Assembly: GCF_017980685.1 (NCBI RefSeq)
Contig: NZ_JACXXO010000020.1
Span: forward strand, 1 to 64,000
Length of the DNA stretch: 64,000 bases
Reading direction: 5' to 3'
DNA from: Pseudomonas iridis
GTDB lineage: Bacteria; Pseudomonadota; Gammaproteobacteria; Pseudomonadales; Pseudomonadaceae
This document shows positions 28,214 through 37,175 of the stretch, one piece after another. Every line of letters starts with the position of its first letter. Within the stretch, counting starts at the first letter, position 1. The position numbers were made by a program, and so were the translations under genes. The notes under the pieces were generated by a model, which was not told the DNA's origin, ran no database searches, and was given only the letters and a program-made list of their open reading frames with translations.

Positions 28214-30067
28214 ATGGGTGTGTATGACTACAAAAACTTCGGTACAGCCGATTCCAAGGCGTTGTTCAGTGACGCCATGGCCATCACGCTGTATTCCTAT
28301 CACAACCTCGATAACGGCTTTTCCAGCGGTTATCAGCACAACGGTTTCGGCCTCGGTCTGCCGGCCACGCTGGTTACCGCGCTGATTGGCGGCAGTGATT
28401 CGCAAGGCGTCATCCCCGGTATCCCGTGGAATCCCGATTCAGAAAAACTTGCCCTCGAAGCAGTGCAAAAGGCCGGTTGGACGCCGATCACTGCTGCGCA
28501 ATTGGGCTATGACGGCAAGACTGACGCGCGCGGAACCTTCTTTGGCGAAAAGGCCGGTTACACCAGCGCCCAGGTGGAAATCCTCGGAAAGTACGACGCC
28601 CAAGGCCATCTTACTGAACTGGGCATTGCCTTTCGCGGCACCAGCGGCCCGCGAGAAAACCTGATCCTCGACTCCATCGGCGACGTGATCAACGACCTGC
28701 TGGCGGCCTTCGGTCCCAATGACTACGCGAAGAATTACGTCGGTGAAGCCTTCGGCAATCTGCTCAATGACGTGGTCGCGTTCGCCACGGCAAACGGCCT
28801 CAGCGGCAAAGACGTGCTGGTCAGCGGTCACAGCCTCGGTGGATTGGCCGTCAACAGCATGGCGGACTTGAGCGGCGGCAAGTGGGGTGGCTTCTTCAAT
28901 GACTCCAACTACATCGCCTACGCCTCGCCAACCCAGAGCAGCACCGACAAGGTGCTCAACGTTGGCTACGAAAATGATCCGGTGTTCCGCGCGCTTGATG
29001 GCTCGACCTTCACCGGCGCGTCGATTGGCGTGCACGATGCGCTCAAGGAATCAGCCACCGACAACATCGTCAGCTTCAACGATCACTACGCCTCTAACGC
29101 CTGGAATGTGCTGCCGTATTCGATCCTGAATATTCCAGCCTGGATCTCGCACTTGCCGACTGCATATGGCGAGGGCATGAACCGGGTGATCGAGTCGAAG
29201 TTCTACGACCTGACCAGCAAGGACTCGACGATCATCGTCGCCAACCTGTCGGACCCCGCGCGGGCCAACACCTGGGTGCAGGACCTCAACCGCAACGCCG
29301 AAACCCACAAGGGCAGCACGTTCATCATCGGCAGCGACGGCAACGACCTGATCCAGGGCGGTAGTGGCCATGACTACCTCGAAGGTCGCGCCGGTAACGA
29401 CACCTTTCGTGATGGCGGCGGCTATAACGTCATCCTCGGCGGGCAGGGCAGTAACACCCTCGACTTGCAGAAATCGGTAAACACCTTCGATTTCGCCAAT
29501 GACGGCGCGGGCAATCTATACATCCGCGATGGCAATGGCGGGATCAGCATTACCCGCGACATCGGCAGCATCGTCACCAAGGAGCCCGGCTTTCTCTGGG
29601 GGCTGTTCAAGGACGATGTGACCCACAGCGTCACGGCCAGCGGTTTGAAGGCTGGCAGCAATGTGACGGCGTACGAATCCAGCGTGAAGGGCACCCACGG
29701 CGCCGATACGCTCAAGGCGCATGCCAACGGTGACTGGTTGTTCGGGCTCGATGGCAACGATCATCTGATTGGCGGCGCGGGCAACGACGTGCTTGTTGGT
29801 GGCGCGGGCAATGACCTGATGACGTCGGGTGGCGGGGCGGACACGTTCCTGTTCAACGGCGCGTTCGGACAGGATCGGGTGGTGGGTTTTACCGCCAACG
29901 ACAAACTGGTGTTTCTTGGGGTGCAGGGTGTTTTGCCCAGCGATGACTTCCGTGCTCATGCTTCAACGGTTGGGCAGGATACGGTGCTGTCGTTTGGCAG
30001 TGATTCGGTGACATTGGTGGGGGTGTCGCTGAACAGCCTGAGTGGCGATGGCATTGTGATCGCCTGA
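28214..30067 (+). CDS. pueA: RTX family I.3 lipase / polyurethanase A type
   Basis: A 617-residue extracellular lipase of the PueA/LipA type. With the start at ATG 28214 the GHSLGG nucleophile falls at Ser207, the exact residue number known for this family, and the total of 617 residues equals PueA. ATG 28208 is too close to the AGAGG site. The N-terminal half contains the lid region missing from the upstream paralogue. RTX nonapeptides occur twice (residues about 375-410 and 510-550: GGAGNDVLVGGAGNDLM). The tail DGIVIA is the type I secretion signal. It hydrolyses esters outside the cell. Confidence 0.95.
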   Translation: MGVYDYKNFGTADSKALFSDAMAITLYSYHNLDNGFSSGYQHNGFGLGLPATLVTALIGGSDSQGVIPGIPWNPDSEKLALEAVQKAGWTPITAAQLGYDGKTDARGTFFGEKAGYTSAQVEILGKYDAQGHLTELGIAFRGTSGPRENLILDSIGDVINDLLAAFGPNDYAKNYVGEAFGNLLNDVVAFATANGLSGKDVLVSGHSLGGLAVNSMADLSGGKWGGFFNDSNYIAYASPTQSSTDKVLNVGYENDPVFRALDGSTFTGASIGVHDALKESATDNIVSFNDHYASNAWNVLPYSILNIPAWISHLPTAYGEGMNRVIESKFYDLTSKDSTIIVANLSDPARANTWVQDLNRNAETHKGSTFIIGSDGNDLIQGGSGHDYLEGRAGNDTFRDGGGYNVILGGQGSNTLDLQKSVNTFDFANDGAGNLYIRDGNGGISITRDIGSIVTKEPGFLWGLFKDDVTHSVTASGLKAGSNVTAYESSVKGTHGADTLKAHANGDWLFGLDGNDHLIGGAGNDVLVGGAGNDLMTSGGGADTFLFNGAFGQDRVVGFTANDKLVFLGVQGVLPSDDFRAHASTVGQDTVLSFGSDSVTLVGVSLNSLSGDGIVIA

Positions 30068-30093
30068 TGTTGATGGGGCGTCGGTAAGGACGC

Positions 30094-30168
30094 TTTCGCG
30101 AGCAGGCTCGCTCCCACAGTGGATTTGCGTCGACCAGGACCAGTGTGGGAGCGAGCCTGCTCGCGAAG
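30094..30168. repeat. REP pair (type A), outward-facing
   Basis: Two copies of the type A unit in the opposite arrangement to those at 12806 and 28022 (GCGAGCAGGCTCGCTCCCAC first), just after the pueA stop. Confidence 0.92.
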
Positions 30169-30306
30169 AACGATAACGCGGTATCAGAAGTGACTCGATG
30201 GCCATTACCTGAATCTCAACCTGTGCAAAACAGGAAAAGCGGCCTAAAGCCAGCACGTGCGCACACGTTCTATAGCCAGCCGCCACTGAACACAGGAGAT
30301 TCAAAC

Positions 30307-30681
30307 GTGAAAGGTTTCAAAGGGTATGTCGGAATTGTGGGACTGGCGCTGTTATCGGCCAACGCCTGGGCCGATCTGCCTCAAAGCTCGATTCTGAGCC
30401 GTTACGGCATAACTACCGATGAATTGCCGAGCCCGGCGAAAACCGAAGTGGTTGAGCCGGTCGAAGAGAAAAGCCGTTTTCAGATCCAGCCCGAACAGCC
30501 CTTCGTGACCATTCGCCTGGGTGACGGCAAGCAGCCGCAGACCACCGGCAACCTGAGCATCGACCGCATGGCTCAGCAGGATCAGGAACGTTGCCAGCGT
30601 TTGCAGGGCGAACTGGCCCGGCGTGGTGGGCAGTATTTGCGTTGCGACGACACGATCCCCGGCATGACCCTGGATCAATAA
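30307..30681 (+). CDS. Small secreted protein of unknown function
   Basis: A 124-residue protein from a GTG start behind CAGGAGATTCAAAC. Residues 1-22 are a clear signal peptide ending ANAWA. The mature part opens with LPQSSILSRYGIT, is charged in the middle, and contains two cysteines near the end (ERCQRL and LRCDD) that could form a disulfide in the periplasm. It closes the extracellular enzyme region, 239 bases after the lipase, and is separated from it by a REP pair. I do not recognise the family. Confidence 0.75.
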   Translation: MKGFKGYVGIVGLALLSANAWADLPQSSILSRYGITTDELPSPAKTEVVEPVEEKSRFQIQPEQPFVTIRLGDGKQPQTTGNLSIDRMAQQDQERCQRLQGELARRGGQYLRCDDTIPGMTLDQ

Positions 30682-30693
30682 CACCGCGAATCC

Positions 30694-30777
30694 CCTGTAG
30701 GAGCTGCCGAAGGCTGCGATCTTTTGATCTTGAAAAAAAGATCAAAAGATCGCAGCCTTCGGCAGCTCCTACACAGG
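30694..30777. repeat. Type C palindromic repeat / likely bidirectional terminator
   Basis: CTGTAGGAGCTGCCGAAGGC and the following GCGATCTTTTGATC are mirrored almost perfectly by the second half, giving a hairpin with a stem of about 35 bp. It lies between two convergent genes. Confidence 0.9.
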
Positions 30778-30787
30778 TCGTGTTTCG

Positions 30788-31018
30788 TCAGTCTTCTTCG
30801 CGCACGGTAGCCACTTCAGCCGCGCGTACTTTCACCTTGGCACCGGAAATATCCTCGAACTCATAGAAGCCGTCCTCGGTTTCGGTCTTCGGCATGTCCT
30901 TGGTCAGATACTGGGTGCCGTTCTGCAGGGTGACCACGGTCGGGCTTGCGCAACCGGCCAGTGTCAGCAAGGTCGCTACCGCGAGGGGGATGCCCAGAGT
31001 CTTGATTTTCATACCCAT
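30788..31018 (-). CDS. YgdI/YgdR-type small lipoprotein
   Basis: A 76-residue lipoprotein. The signal peptide ends in the lipobox LAGCAS, so the mature part starts at that cysteine. The rest is an SH3-like YgdI/YgdR domain (PTVVTLQNGTQYLTKDMPKT) with an acidic C-terminus. The ATG at 31018 has AAGGAATTAG at good distance; a second ATG at 31012 gives the more usual family start. It faces away from the nuclease gene, and the two starts share a 190-base promoter region. The function of the family is unknown. Confidence 0.9.
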   Translation of the reverse strand: MGMKIKTLGIPLAVATLLTLAGCASPTVVTLQNGTQYLTKDMPKTETEDGFYEFEDISGAKVKVRAAEVATVREED

Positions 31019-31206
31019 CTCTAATTCCTTAATCCATGTGATTCCGAACGATGTCGGTGTTCTAACGCGGTTGGTGCCATTCAACCAGAAAAAGTTCGAT
31101 AGGCCGGCGAAAAAATGCCATTGATCCTTTTCCGTTTGCGCCGGGCGGGGCAGAGCTGGTATCTGTACGCATAACCAGTATTCGCTCCCCGTGGCCCAGA
31201 ATTCCC

Positions 31207-32859
31207 GTGACTGCCAATCCACTCGACGATCCGTTCTATTACCTCAACAACTTCCGGCAAGTGCTTGAATGGCTTGAGCTTCGCTATGCCGATGTGATGG
31301 GTGAAGCAGAGCATGCGTTCCTGCGTGACTTCAAGGCGTTGCCGCGTGCTTCGCAGGGTTTGCTGGTGCGGTTGGTGATGCGTAAGGGTGCGCATTTTCG
31401 TGCTGGCAAACTCAACTACCCGGAAATCGGTGACATTGGCCAAGCGGCGCATCCGCTGCTGGAGCAGGGCTGGATCGACGAGCATGCAGCGCTGGCGATC
31501 ACAGAGCTGTTCGACGTACTGCTCAAAGCCGAAATCCTGCAAGCCTTCGGCGCTTTCATCGAGCAGCCCAAGGGGCGCAAGGACGATTGGCTGCCTGCAT
31601 TGGCCGAGCAGTTCACTGATGCGCGCACGCTGCGTGACTGGGCGCCGGCGCTGCAGGATCGCCTGTTCAGCCTGACCATCATGGAGCTGTGCGACCGCTT
31701 GCGGTTGATGTTCTTCGGCAACCTGTATCAGGACTGGTCGGAATTCGTGCTGGCCGACCTCGGCATCTTCACCTATGAAAAAGTCGAGTTCTGCGCCGAT
31801 TCCCGTGGTTTGCGCACCCGTGAAGACGTCGATGCCTGCCTGTTTCTGCACCAATGCCAAATGCGTTTCGAGGCGGGTGAGCCGCTGGAAACCATTGTTG
31901 AGCAGGTCAGCGCCTTGCATTTCGACAACCCGTGGCTGGAACGTCGACGCGCCAAGGTGTTGTTTCAGATCGCCCAGTATTGCGAGCGCATCAGCGAGTT
32001 TGCCCTGGCTCTGGATATTTACCGGACGTGCGCCTATCCCGGTGCACGATTACGCATGATCCGGGTCTTGGAGCGCTGTGGCGAATACGGCTTGGCGCTG
32101 GAACTCGGCACGCTGGCTGAACAGGCGCCGCAAAGCGCGACCGAACAGCAAGGCCTGCAACGCATCCTGCCCCGACTGCGGCGCAAACTCGGTGGCCCGC
32201 CGCTCAAACGGCTGGCACCGCGACCGGTGGAGCGTCTCGATCTGCACTTGCCGCGCACCGATCCGGCGCGGTCTGTGGAGTTTCATGTGCAGGCGCATCT
32301 GCACGACGACGAGGGCCCGGTGCACTACGTGGAAAACAGCCTGATCAACTCGTTGTTCGGCCTGTTGTGCTGGCCGGCGATTTTCGCGCCGCTGCCGGGG
32401 GCGTTCTTTCACCCATTCCAGCGGGGGCCGGTTGATCTGCTCAATGAAGACTTTCAGCAACGCCGCGCCGAGCTGTTCCAGGCCTGTCTCACCGAGCTGG
32501 ATGACGGTCGTTATGCCGATACCATCCGCCAGCGATTCGTCGCCAAGTGGGGTGTGCAGTCGCCGTTTGTGTTCTGGGGCGCGTTGAATGAAACGCTGCT
32601 GGAGCAAGCGCTGGCCTGTTTGCCCGCGGCCCACCTCAAACACTGGTTCAGCCGCTTGCTGCTCGACATCAAGGCCAACCGCGCCGGGATGCCCGACCTG
32701 ATCCAGTTCTGGCCGCAGCACAAAACCTACCGGATGATCGAAGTCAAAGGCCCGGGTGATCGCTTGCAGGACAACCAGCTGCGTTGGCTGGAGTTCTGCC
32801 ATGAACATCAGATGCCAGTGGCCGTGTGTTACGTGCAATGGGCGGAGCAGAGCGCTTGA
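31207..32859 (+). CDS. FAN1-like structure-specific nuclease (VRR-NUC domain)
   Basis: A 550-residue protein with a C-terminal VRR-NUC fold. Asp497 (GMPDLIQF), Glu512 and Lys514 (IEVKGPGD) form the PD-(D/E)XK metal site. The helical N-terminal two thirds match the SAP/TPR-like parts of bacterial FAN1. Family members, including the P. aeruginosa enzyme, cut branched DNA with 5' flaps and act in crosslink repair. The start is a GTG. The gene overlaps the helicase gene by four bases, and their products probably act together. Confidence 0.9.
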   Translation: MTANPLDDPFYYLNNFRQVLEWLELRYADVMGEAEHAFLRDFKALPRASQGLLVRLVMRKGAHFRAGKLNYPEIGDIGQAAHPLLEQGWIDEHAALAITELFDVLLKAEILQAFGAFIEQPKGRKDDWLPALAEQFTDARTLRDWAPALQDRLFSLTIMELCDRLRLMFFGNLYQDWSEFVLADLGIFTYEKVEFCADSRGLRTREDVDACLFLHQCQMRFEAGEPLETIVEQVSALHFDNPWLERRRAKVLFQIAQYCERISEFALALDIYRTCAYPGARLRMIRVLERCGEYGLALELGTLAEQAPQSATEQQGLQRILPRLRRKLGGPPLKRLAPRPVERLDLHLPRTDPARSVEFHVQAHLHDDEGPVHYVENSLINSLFGLLCWPAIFAPLPGAFFHPFQRGPVDLLNEDFQQRRAELFQACLTELDDGRYADTIRQRFVAKWGVQSPFVFWGALNETLLEQALACLPAAHLKHWFSRLLLDIKANRAGMPDLIQFWPQHKTYRMIEVKGPGDRLQDNQLRWLEFCHEHQMPVAVCYVQWAEQSA

Positions 32860-35174
32860 GCTACAGCATTGCTGTGCGGGCGCTGTGCGAGTTCACCGCC
32901 AAGACTGGCGATCTCGACTTGCGCTTCACGCCCTCACCGACGGCACTCGAAGGCATTGCCGGCCATCGCACCGTGGCCTCGCGGCGCAGTGACAACTACC
33001 AGAGCGAAGTGGCGCTGGAAGGCACGTTCCGCCAACTGAAGGTCAAGGGCAGGGCAGATGGCTACGATCCGGCGCAGAACTGCCTGGAGGAAGTCAAAAC
33101 CTACCGGGGCGACCTGAGCAAGCAACCGGCCAATCATCGGCAGTTGCACTGGGCGCAGGCGAAGGTCTACGGCTGGCTGATGTGCCGCAAACTTGATCTT
33201 GCGCAGATCAACGTGGCGCTGGTGTATTTCGACATCGTCAGCGAGAAGGAAACCTGTCTGGTTGAAGCGTTCAGCGTCGAGGCCTTGCAGGGTTTTTTCG
33301 AGCAGCAATGCAGCCTGTTTCTGTACTGGGCCGAACAGGAAATGGCCCACCGCGAGGCGCGCAATCTGGCCGCGCAGCAACTGGCCTTTCCCCATGCAGA
33401 CTTCCGTCCCGGTCAGCGCCATCTGGCCGAATCGGTGTTCAAGGCGATCAGCACCGGTCGCTGTCTGATGGCGCAGGCCCCGACCGGGATCGGCAAAACC
33501 CTCGGCACACTGTTTCCGATGCTCAAGGCTCTGGCGCCGCAGCAACTGGACAAGGTGTTCTTCCTCACCGCCAAGACACCCGGGCGCAAACTGGCGCTGG
33601 ACGCCAGCCAGGTGTTGTTCGACCAATCGGCAACCTTGCCGTTGCGCGTGTTGGAGATGGTCGCGCGGGACAAAGCCTGCGAACACCCGGACAAGGCATG
33701 CCACGGCGAATCCTGCCCGTTGGCCCAGGGCTTTTATGACCGCTTGCCCGCCGCCCGCGAAGCGGCCAGTCGCATCAACCTGCTCGATCAAGCCGCGATG
33801 CGTGAAGTCGCCGCGCAGCATACGGTGTGTCCGTATTACCTGAGTCAGGAGATGGCGCGCTGGGCTGACGTGGTGATCGCCGACTACAACTATTACTTCG
33901 ATTTCAGCGCATTGCTGTTCGGCCTGGCGCAGCTCAATCAGTGGAAAGTCGCGGTGCTGGCAGACGAGGCGCACAACCTCGTCGAGCGTGGCCGGCAGAT
34001 GTACAGCGCCAGTCTCGATCAGTCCACGCTGGGCACCGTGCGCAAAACCGCACCCGCACCGCTGAAGAATTCGCTGCAACGGGTCAATCGCGAATGGAAC
34101 GCGCTGCATGCGCCGCAACTGGCGGCTTATCAGGCCTACGACAAAGCTCCGGAAAAGCTCTTGCAGGCGATTTCCCTGTGTTGCGCAGCGATTGGCGATT
34201 ACCTCAATGACCATCCGCAAGGTCTCGACAGCGGTTTGCAGAGCTTCTATTTCGACTTGCTGCAATTTGGCCGGGTGGCGGAGCTGTACGACGCGCATTA
34301 CCTGTTCGACATCAGCAAGCGCGACCTCGACCGCAAACGTCCGCTGTCGCAGCTGTGTTTGCGCAATGTGGTACCAGCGGCGTTCATCGGCCCACGCCTG
34401 AAGGCTGCGCGCAGCTGCGTGCTGTTTTCCGCGACCCTGAGCCCGCGCAACTATTACGCCGACTTGCTCGGTACGCCCTTTGATACCGTGTGGATCGACG
34501 TCGAATCGCCGTTCAGCGCCGAGCAGTTGCAGGTGCAGATCGTCAGTCGCATCTCGACGCGCTTCAACCATCGCCAGGCATCGCTTGAACCGATCGTCGA
34601 GCTGATCGCCCGCCAGTTCAGCGAGCGGCCGGGCAACTACCTGGCGTTCTTCAGCAGCTTCGATTATCTGCAACAAGTGGCAACGTTGCTGGCCCAACGG
34701 CACCCGCACATCACCCTGTGGCAGCAATCGCGGGGCATGGTCGAAGGGGCGCGACAGGCGTTTCTCGATCAGTTCACCGCTGACAGCCAGGGCGTCGGCT
34801 TTGCGGTGCTGGGCGGTGCGTTTGGTGAAGGCATCGATTTGCCGGGCGCACGCTTGATCGGCGCATTCATCGCCACCCTCGGGCTGGCGCAGCTCAACCC
34901 GGTCAATGAACAACTGAAACGGCGCATGGCGGCGATCTTTGGCGCCGGCTACGACTACACCTATCTCTATCCCGGCGTGCAGAAAGTGGTGCAGGCCGCC
35001 GGCCGGGTGATTCGCACCCGCGAAGATCGCGGGGTGGTGATGCTGATCGACGACCGCTTTGCCGAGAGCCGCGTCCAGCAACTGCTGCCGCGCTGGTGGG
35101 CGATCAATAATGAGGCGCCGGCTTCCCAATTCCCCGGATTGCCGCATACTTCCGTTCATGACAACGGCTGGTGA
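32856..35174 (+). CDS. Rad3/DinG-type iron-sulfur DNA helicase with N-terminal nuclease-like domain
   Basis: A 772-residue superfamily 2 helicase. Residues 1-150 look like a PD-(D/E)XK (Cas4-like) domain with Asp68, Glu79 and Lys81 (ADGYD..EEVK). Then follow Walker A APTGIGKT (Lys214), an iron-sulfur domain with cysteines 275, 282, 287 and 325, the DEAH box at 370-373, and the C-terminal motif GRVIRTREDRG. It should unwind DNA 5' to 3' as DinG/XPD relatives do. The TTG start overlaps the nuclease stop (TTGA) and is supported by GGAG; an ATG at 32838 is possible. Function in repair with the FAN1-like nuclease is inferred. Confidence 0.9.
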   Translation: MSYSIAVRALCEFTAKTGDLDLRFTPSPTALEGIAGHRTVASRRSDNYQSEVALEGTFRQLKVKGRADGYDPAQNCLEEVKTYRGDLSKQPANHRQLHWAQAKVYGWLMCRKLDLAQINVALVYFDIVSEKETCLVEAFSVEALQGFFEQQCSLFLYWAEQEMAHREARNLAAQQLAFPHADFRPGQRHLAESVFKAISTGRCLMAQAPTGIGKTLGTLFPMLKALAPQQLDKVFFLTAKTPGRKLALDASQVLFDQSATLPLRVLEMVARDKACEHPDKACHGESCPLAQGFYDRLPAAREAASRINLLDQAAMREVAAQHTVCPYYLSQEMARWADVVIADYNYYFDFSALLFGLAQLNQWKVAVLADEAHNLVERGRQMYSASLDQSTLGTVRKTAPAPLKNSLQRVNREWNALHAPQLAAYQAYDKAPEKLLQAISLCCAAIGDYLNDHPQGLDSGLQSFYFDLLQFGRVAELYDAHYLFDISKRDLDRKRPLSQLCLRNVVPAAFIGPRLKAARSCVLFSATLSPRNYYADLLGTPFDTVWIDVESPFSAEQLQVQIVSRISTRFNHRQASLEPIVELIARQFSERPGNYLAFFSSFDYLQQVATLLAQRHPHITLWQQSRGMVEGARQAFLDQFTADSQGVGFAVLGGAFGEGIDLPGARLIGAFIATLGLAQLNPVNEQLKRRMAAIFGAGYDYTYLYPGVQKVVQAAGRVIRTREDRGVVMLIDDRFAESRVQQLLPRWWAINNEAPASQFPGLPHTSVHDNGW

Positions 35175-37099
35175 GTGTGATGAGCGATAACAACAAGTCT
35201 GCAGCGATCGAAGAGATGCGTTTCAGGCTTCTGATCGATGCGGTCGTCGACTATGCGATCTACATGATCGACCCCGACGGCATCATCACCAGTTGGAACT
35301 CCGGCGCCAAACGCTTCAAGGGTTATGAAGAGGCGGAAATTCTCGGTCAGCACTTTTCGCGGTTTTATACCGCCGATGATCGCGCAGCCGGATTGCCGCA
35401 ACGGGCACTCGATACGGCGATCCGCGAAGGGCGATTCGAAGGCGAAGGCTGGCGCGTGCGCAAGGACGGCACCAACTTCTGGTCCCATGTGGTGATCGAC
35501 CCGATCATTGACCCCAATGGCAAACTGCTGGGTTTCGCCAAGATCACTCGTGACCTCACCGACCGCAAGATGGCCGAGGAAACCCTCAAGCAAAGCGAGC
35601 AGCAGTTCCGACTGCTGGTGCAGGGCGTCACCGACTATGCGATCTACATGCTCAGCCCCGAAGGTCGGGTGAGCAACTGGAACCAGGGCGCCCAGCGGAT
35701 CAAAGGTTACCTGCCGGAAGAAATCATCGGTCAGCATTTTTCGATTTTCTATACCCCCGAGGACCGCGAGCGCGGCGAGCCGCAGCGGGCGCTGGCGATA
35801 GCCACCGAAACAGGCCGCTTCGAGAGTCGAAGCTGGCGTGTGCGCAAGGACGGCACGCAATTTCTGGCGCACGTGGTGGTCGATGCGATTCGCGGTGAAA
35901 CCGGCACGTTGCTCGGTTTTGCCAAAATCACCCGCGACGTGACCGAAGCCCATCAAGCCCAGCAGTCGCTGGAAAAGACCCGCGAGGCGCTGGCCCAGGC
36001 GCAGAAAATGCAGGCCATTGGTCAGCTCAGTGGCGGCATAGCGCATGACTTCAACAACCTGCTGACGGTGATTCTCGGCAATCTGGAGATCGTCCAGAAA
36101 CGTATTGGCGACGACCCGAAAATCAACCGCCTGTTGGAAAACGCCACGCAGGGCGCTCTGCGCGGCGTGTCACTGACCCAGCGCATGCTGGCATTCGCCC
36201 GGCGTCAGGAGCTCAAGACCGAGTCGGTGGACATACCGCAACTGGTGCAAGGCATTACCGGCCTGCTTCGCAGTTCGCTGGGGCCGGGCATTCGCATCGA
36301 TACAGATTTTCCCGAAGACCTGGAACCGGTGTTGGCTGACGTCAACCAGCTTGAATTGGCGCTGCTCAACCTGGCTACAAACGCGCGCGACGCCATGCCC
36401 GAGGGCGGCAGCGTGACCATTGCTGCGCAACGCGAAGTCGTGCTTGAACTCGGTCATACGGAATTGGCGGCGGGGCGTTACATTTGCCTGAGCATGACTG
36501 ACACCGGCGAAGGCATGGACGCACAGACGCTCGCTTCGGCCCGCGACCCGTTTTTCACCACCAAAGGCGTGGGCAAAGGCACTGGTCTGGGTTTGTCGAT
36601 GGTGCATGGCTTCATTGAACAGCTCGGCGGCCGCTTTATCCTCAAAAGTGAAAAGGCCAACGGCACTACCGCCGAACTGTGGATTCCGGTGGCCGGCGAG
36701 GGCGCGACGGCGGAGGCCTTGTTCCCGCCGGCCGCTCCGATCGTTGTGCCGCGGCTAAGCGTGTTGGTGGTGGACGACGACTCGTTGGTGCTGACCAGCA
36801 CCAGTCTGCTGCTCGAAGACCTCGGTCACCGTGTGGTCAGCGCAACCTCCGGCACTGAGGCGCTGGCGCTGTTCGACCGAGGCGAGGTCATCGACCTGAT
36901 GATTACCGACATGGCCATGCCGCACATGAGCGGCGCGCAACTGGCCCACGCGGTGCGGGTGCTGAAACCTGATCTGCCGATCATTCTGGCCACCGGTTAC
37001 GCCGAGCGCCTGGAAGGCTTCGCCGCGCAGTTGCCGCGCCTGCCGAAACCGTTCACGCAGTTGAATCTTGTGGAGATCATTGCCCTGTCGATGAAATGA
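35171..37099 (+). CDS. PAS-PAS hybrid sensor histidine kinase with receiver domain
   Basis: A soluble 642-residue hybrid kinase. Two PAS domains (residues about 15-130 and 140-260) are close duplicates; each has the DYAIYM opening. The HisKA phosphoacceptor is His292 (GGIAHDFNN). The ATPase part shows NLATNARDAMP, DTGEGMD and GTGLGLSM. The C-terminal receiver has VVDDD and the phospho-accepting Asp580 (MITDMAMP). No membrane segment is present, so the signal is intracellular. A GTG start gives a four-base overlap with the helicase stop; ATG at 35180 is an alternative with GGTG before it. The partner output protein is unknown. Confidence 0.93.
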   Translation: MSVMSDNNKSAAIEEMRFRLLIDAVVDYAIYMIDPDGIITSWNSGAKRFKGYEEAEILGQHFSRFYTADDRAAGLPQRALDTAIREGRFEGEGWRVRKDGTNFWSHVVIDPIIDPNGKLLGFAKITRDLTDRKMAEETLKQSEQQFRLLVQGVTDYAIYMLSPEGRVSNWNQGAQRIKGYLPEEIIGQHFSIFYTPEDRERGEPQRALAIATETGRFESRSWRVRKDGTQFLAHVVVDAIRGETGTLLGFAKITRDVTEAHQAQQSLEKTREALAQAQKMQAIGQLSGGIAHDFNNLLTVILGNLEIVQKRIGDDPKINRLLENATQGALRGVSLTQRMLAFARRQELKTESVDIPQLVQGITGLLRSSLGPGIRIDTDFPEDLEPVLADVNQLELALLNLATNARDAMPEGGSVTIAAQREVVLELGHTELAAGRYICLSMTDTGEGMDAQTLASARDPFFTTKGVGKGTGLGLSMVHGFIEQLGGRFILKSEKANGTTAELWIPVAGEGATAEALFPPAAPIVVPRLSVLVVDDDSLVLTSTSLLLEDLGHRVVSATSGTEALALFDRGEVIDLMITDMAMPHMSGAQLAHAVRVLKPDLPIILATGYAERLEGFAAQLPRLPKPFTQLNLVEIIALSMK

Positions 37100-37175
37100 G
37101 CTTCGGGGATATTCGGCTGAACTAGTGTGAGGCAGGGGGTTTCTAAGTTTTTTACCTGCCCGGAGCCCGCGTCTC

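Noticed and set aside
32934..35159. A 741-residue open frame on the minus strand opposite the helicase gene
   Set aside because: It is an uninterrupted mirror frame of a high-GC gene. It has no recognisable motif, and the plus-strand helicase with all its motifs explains the sequence.
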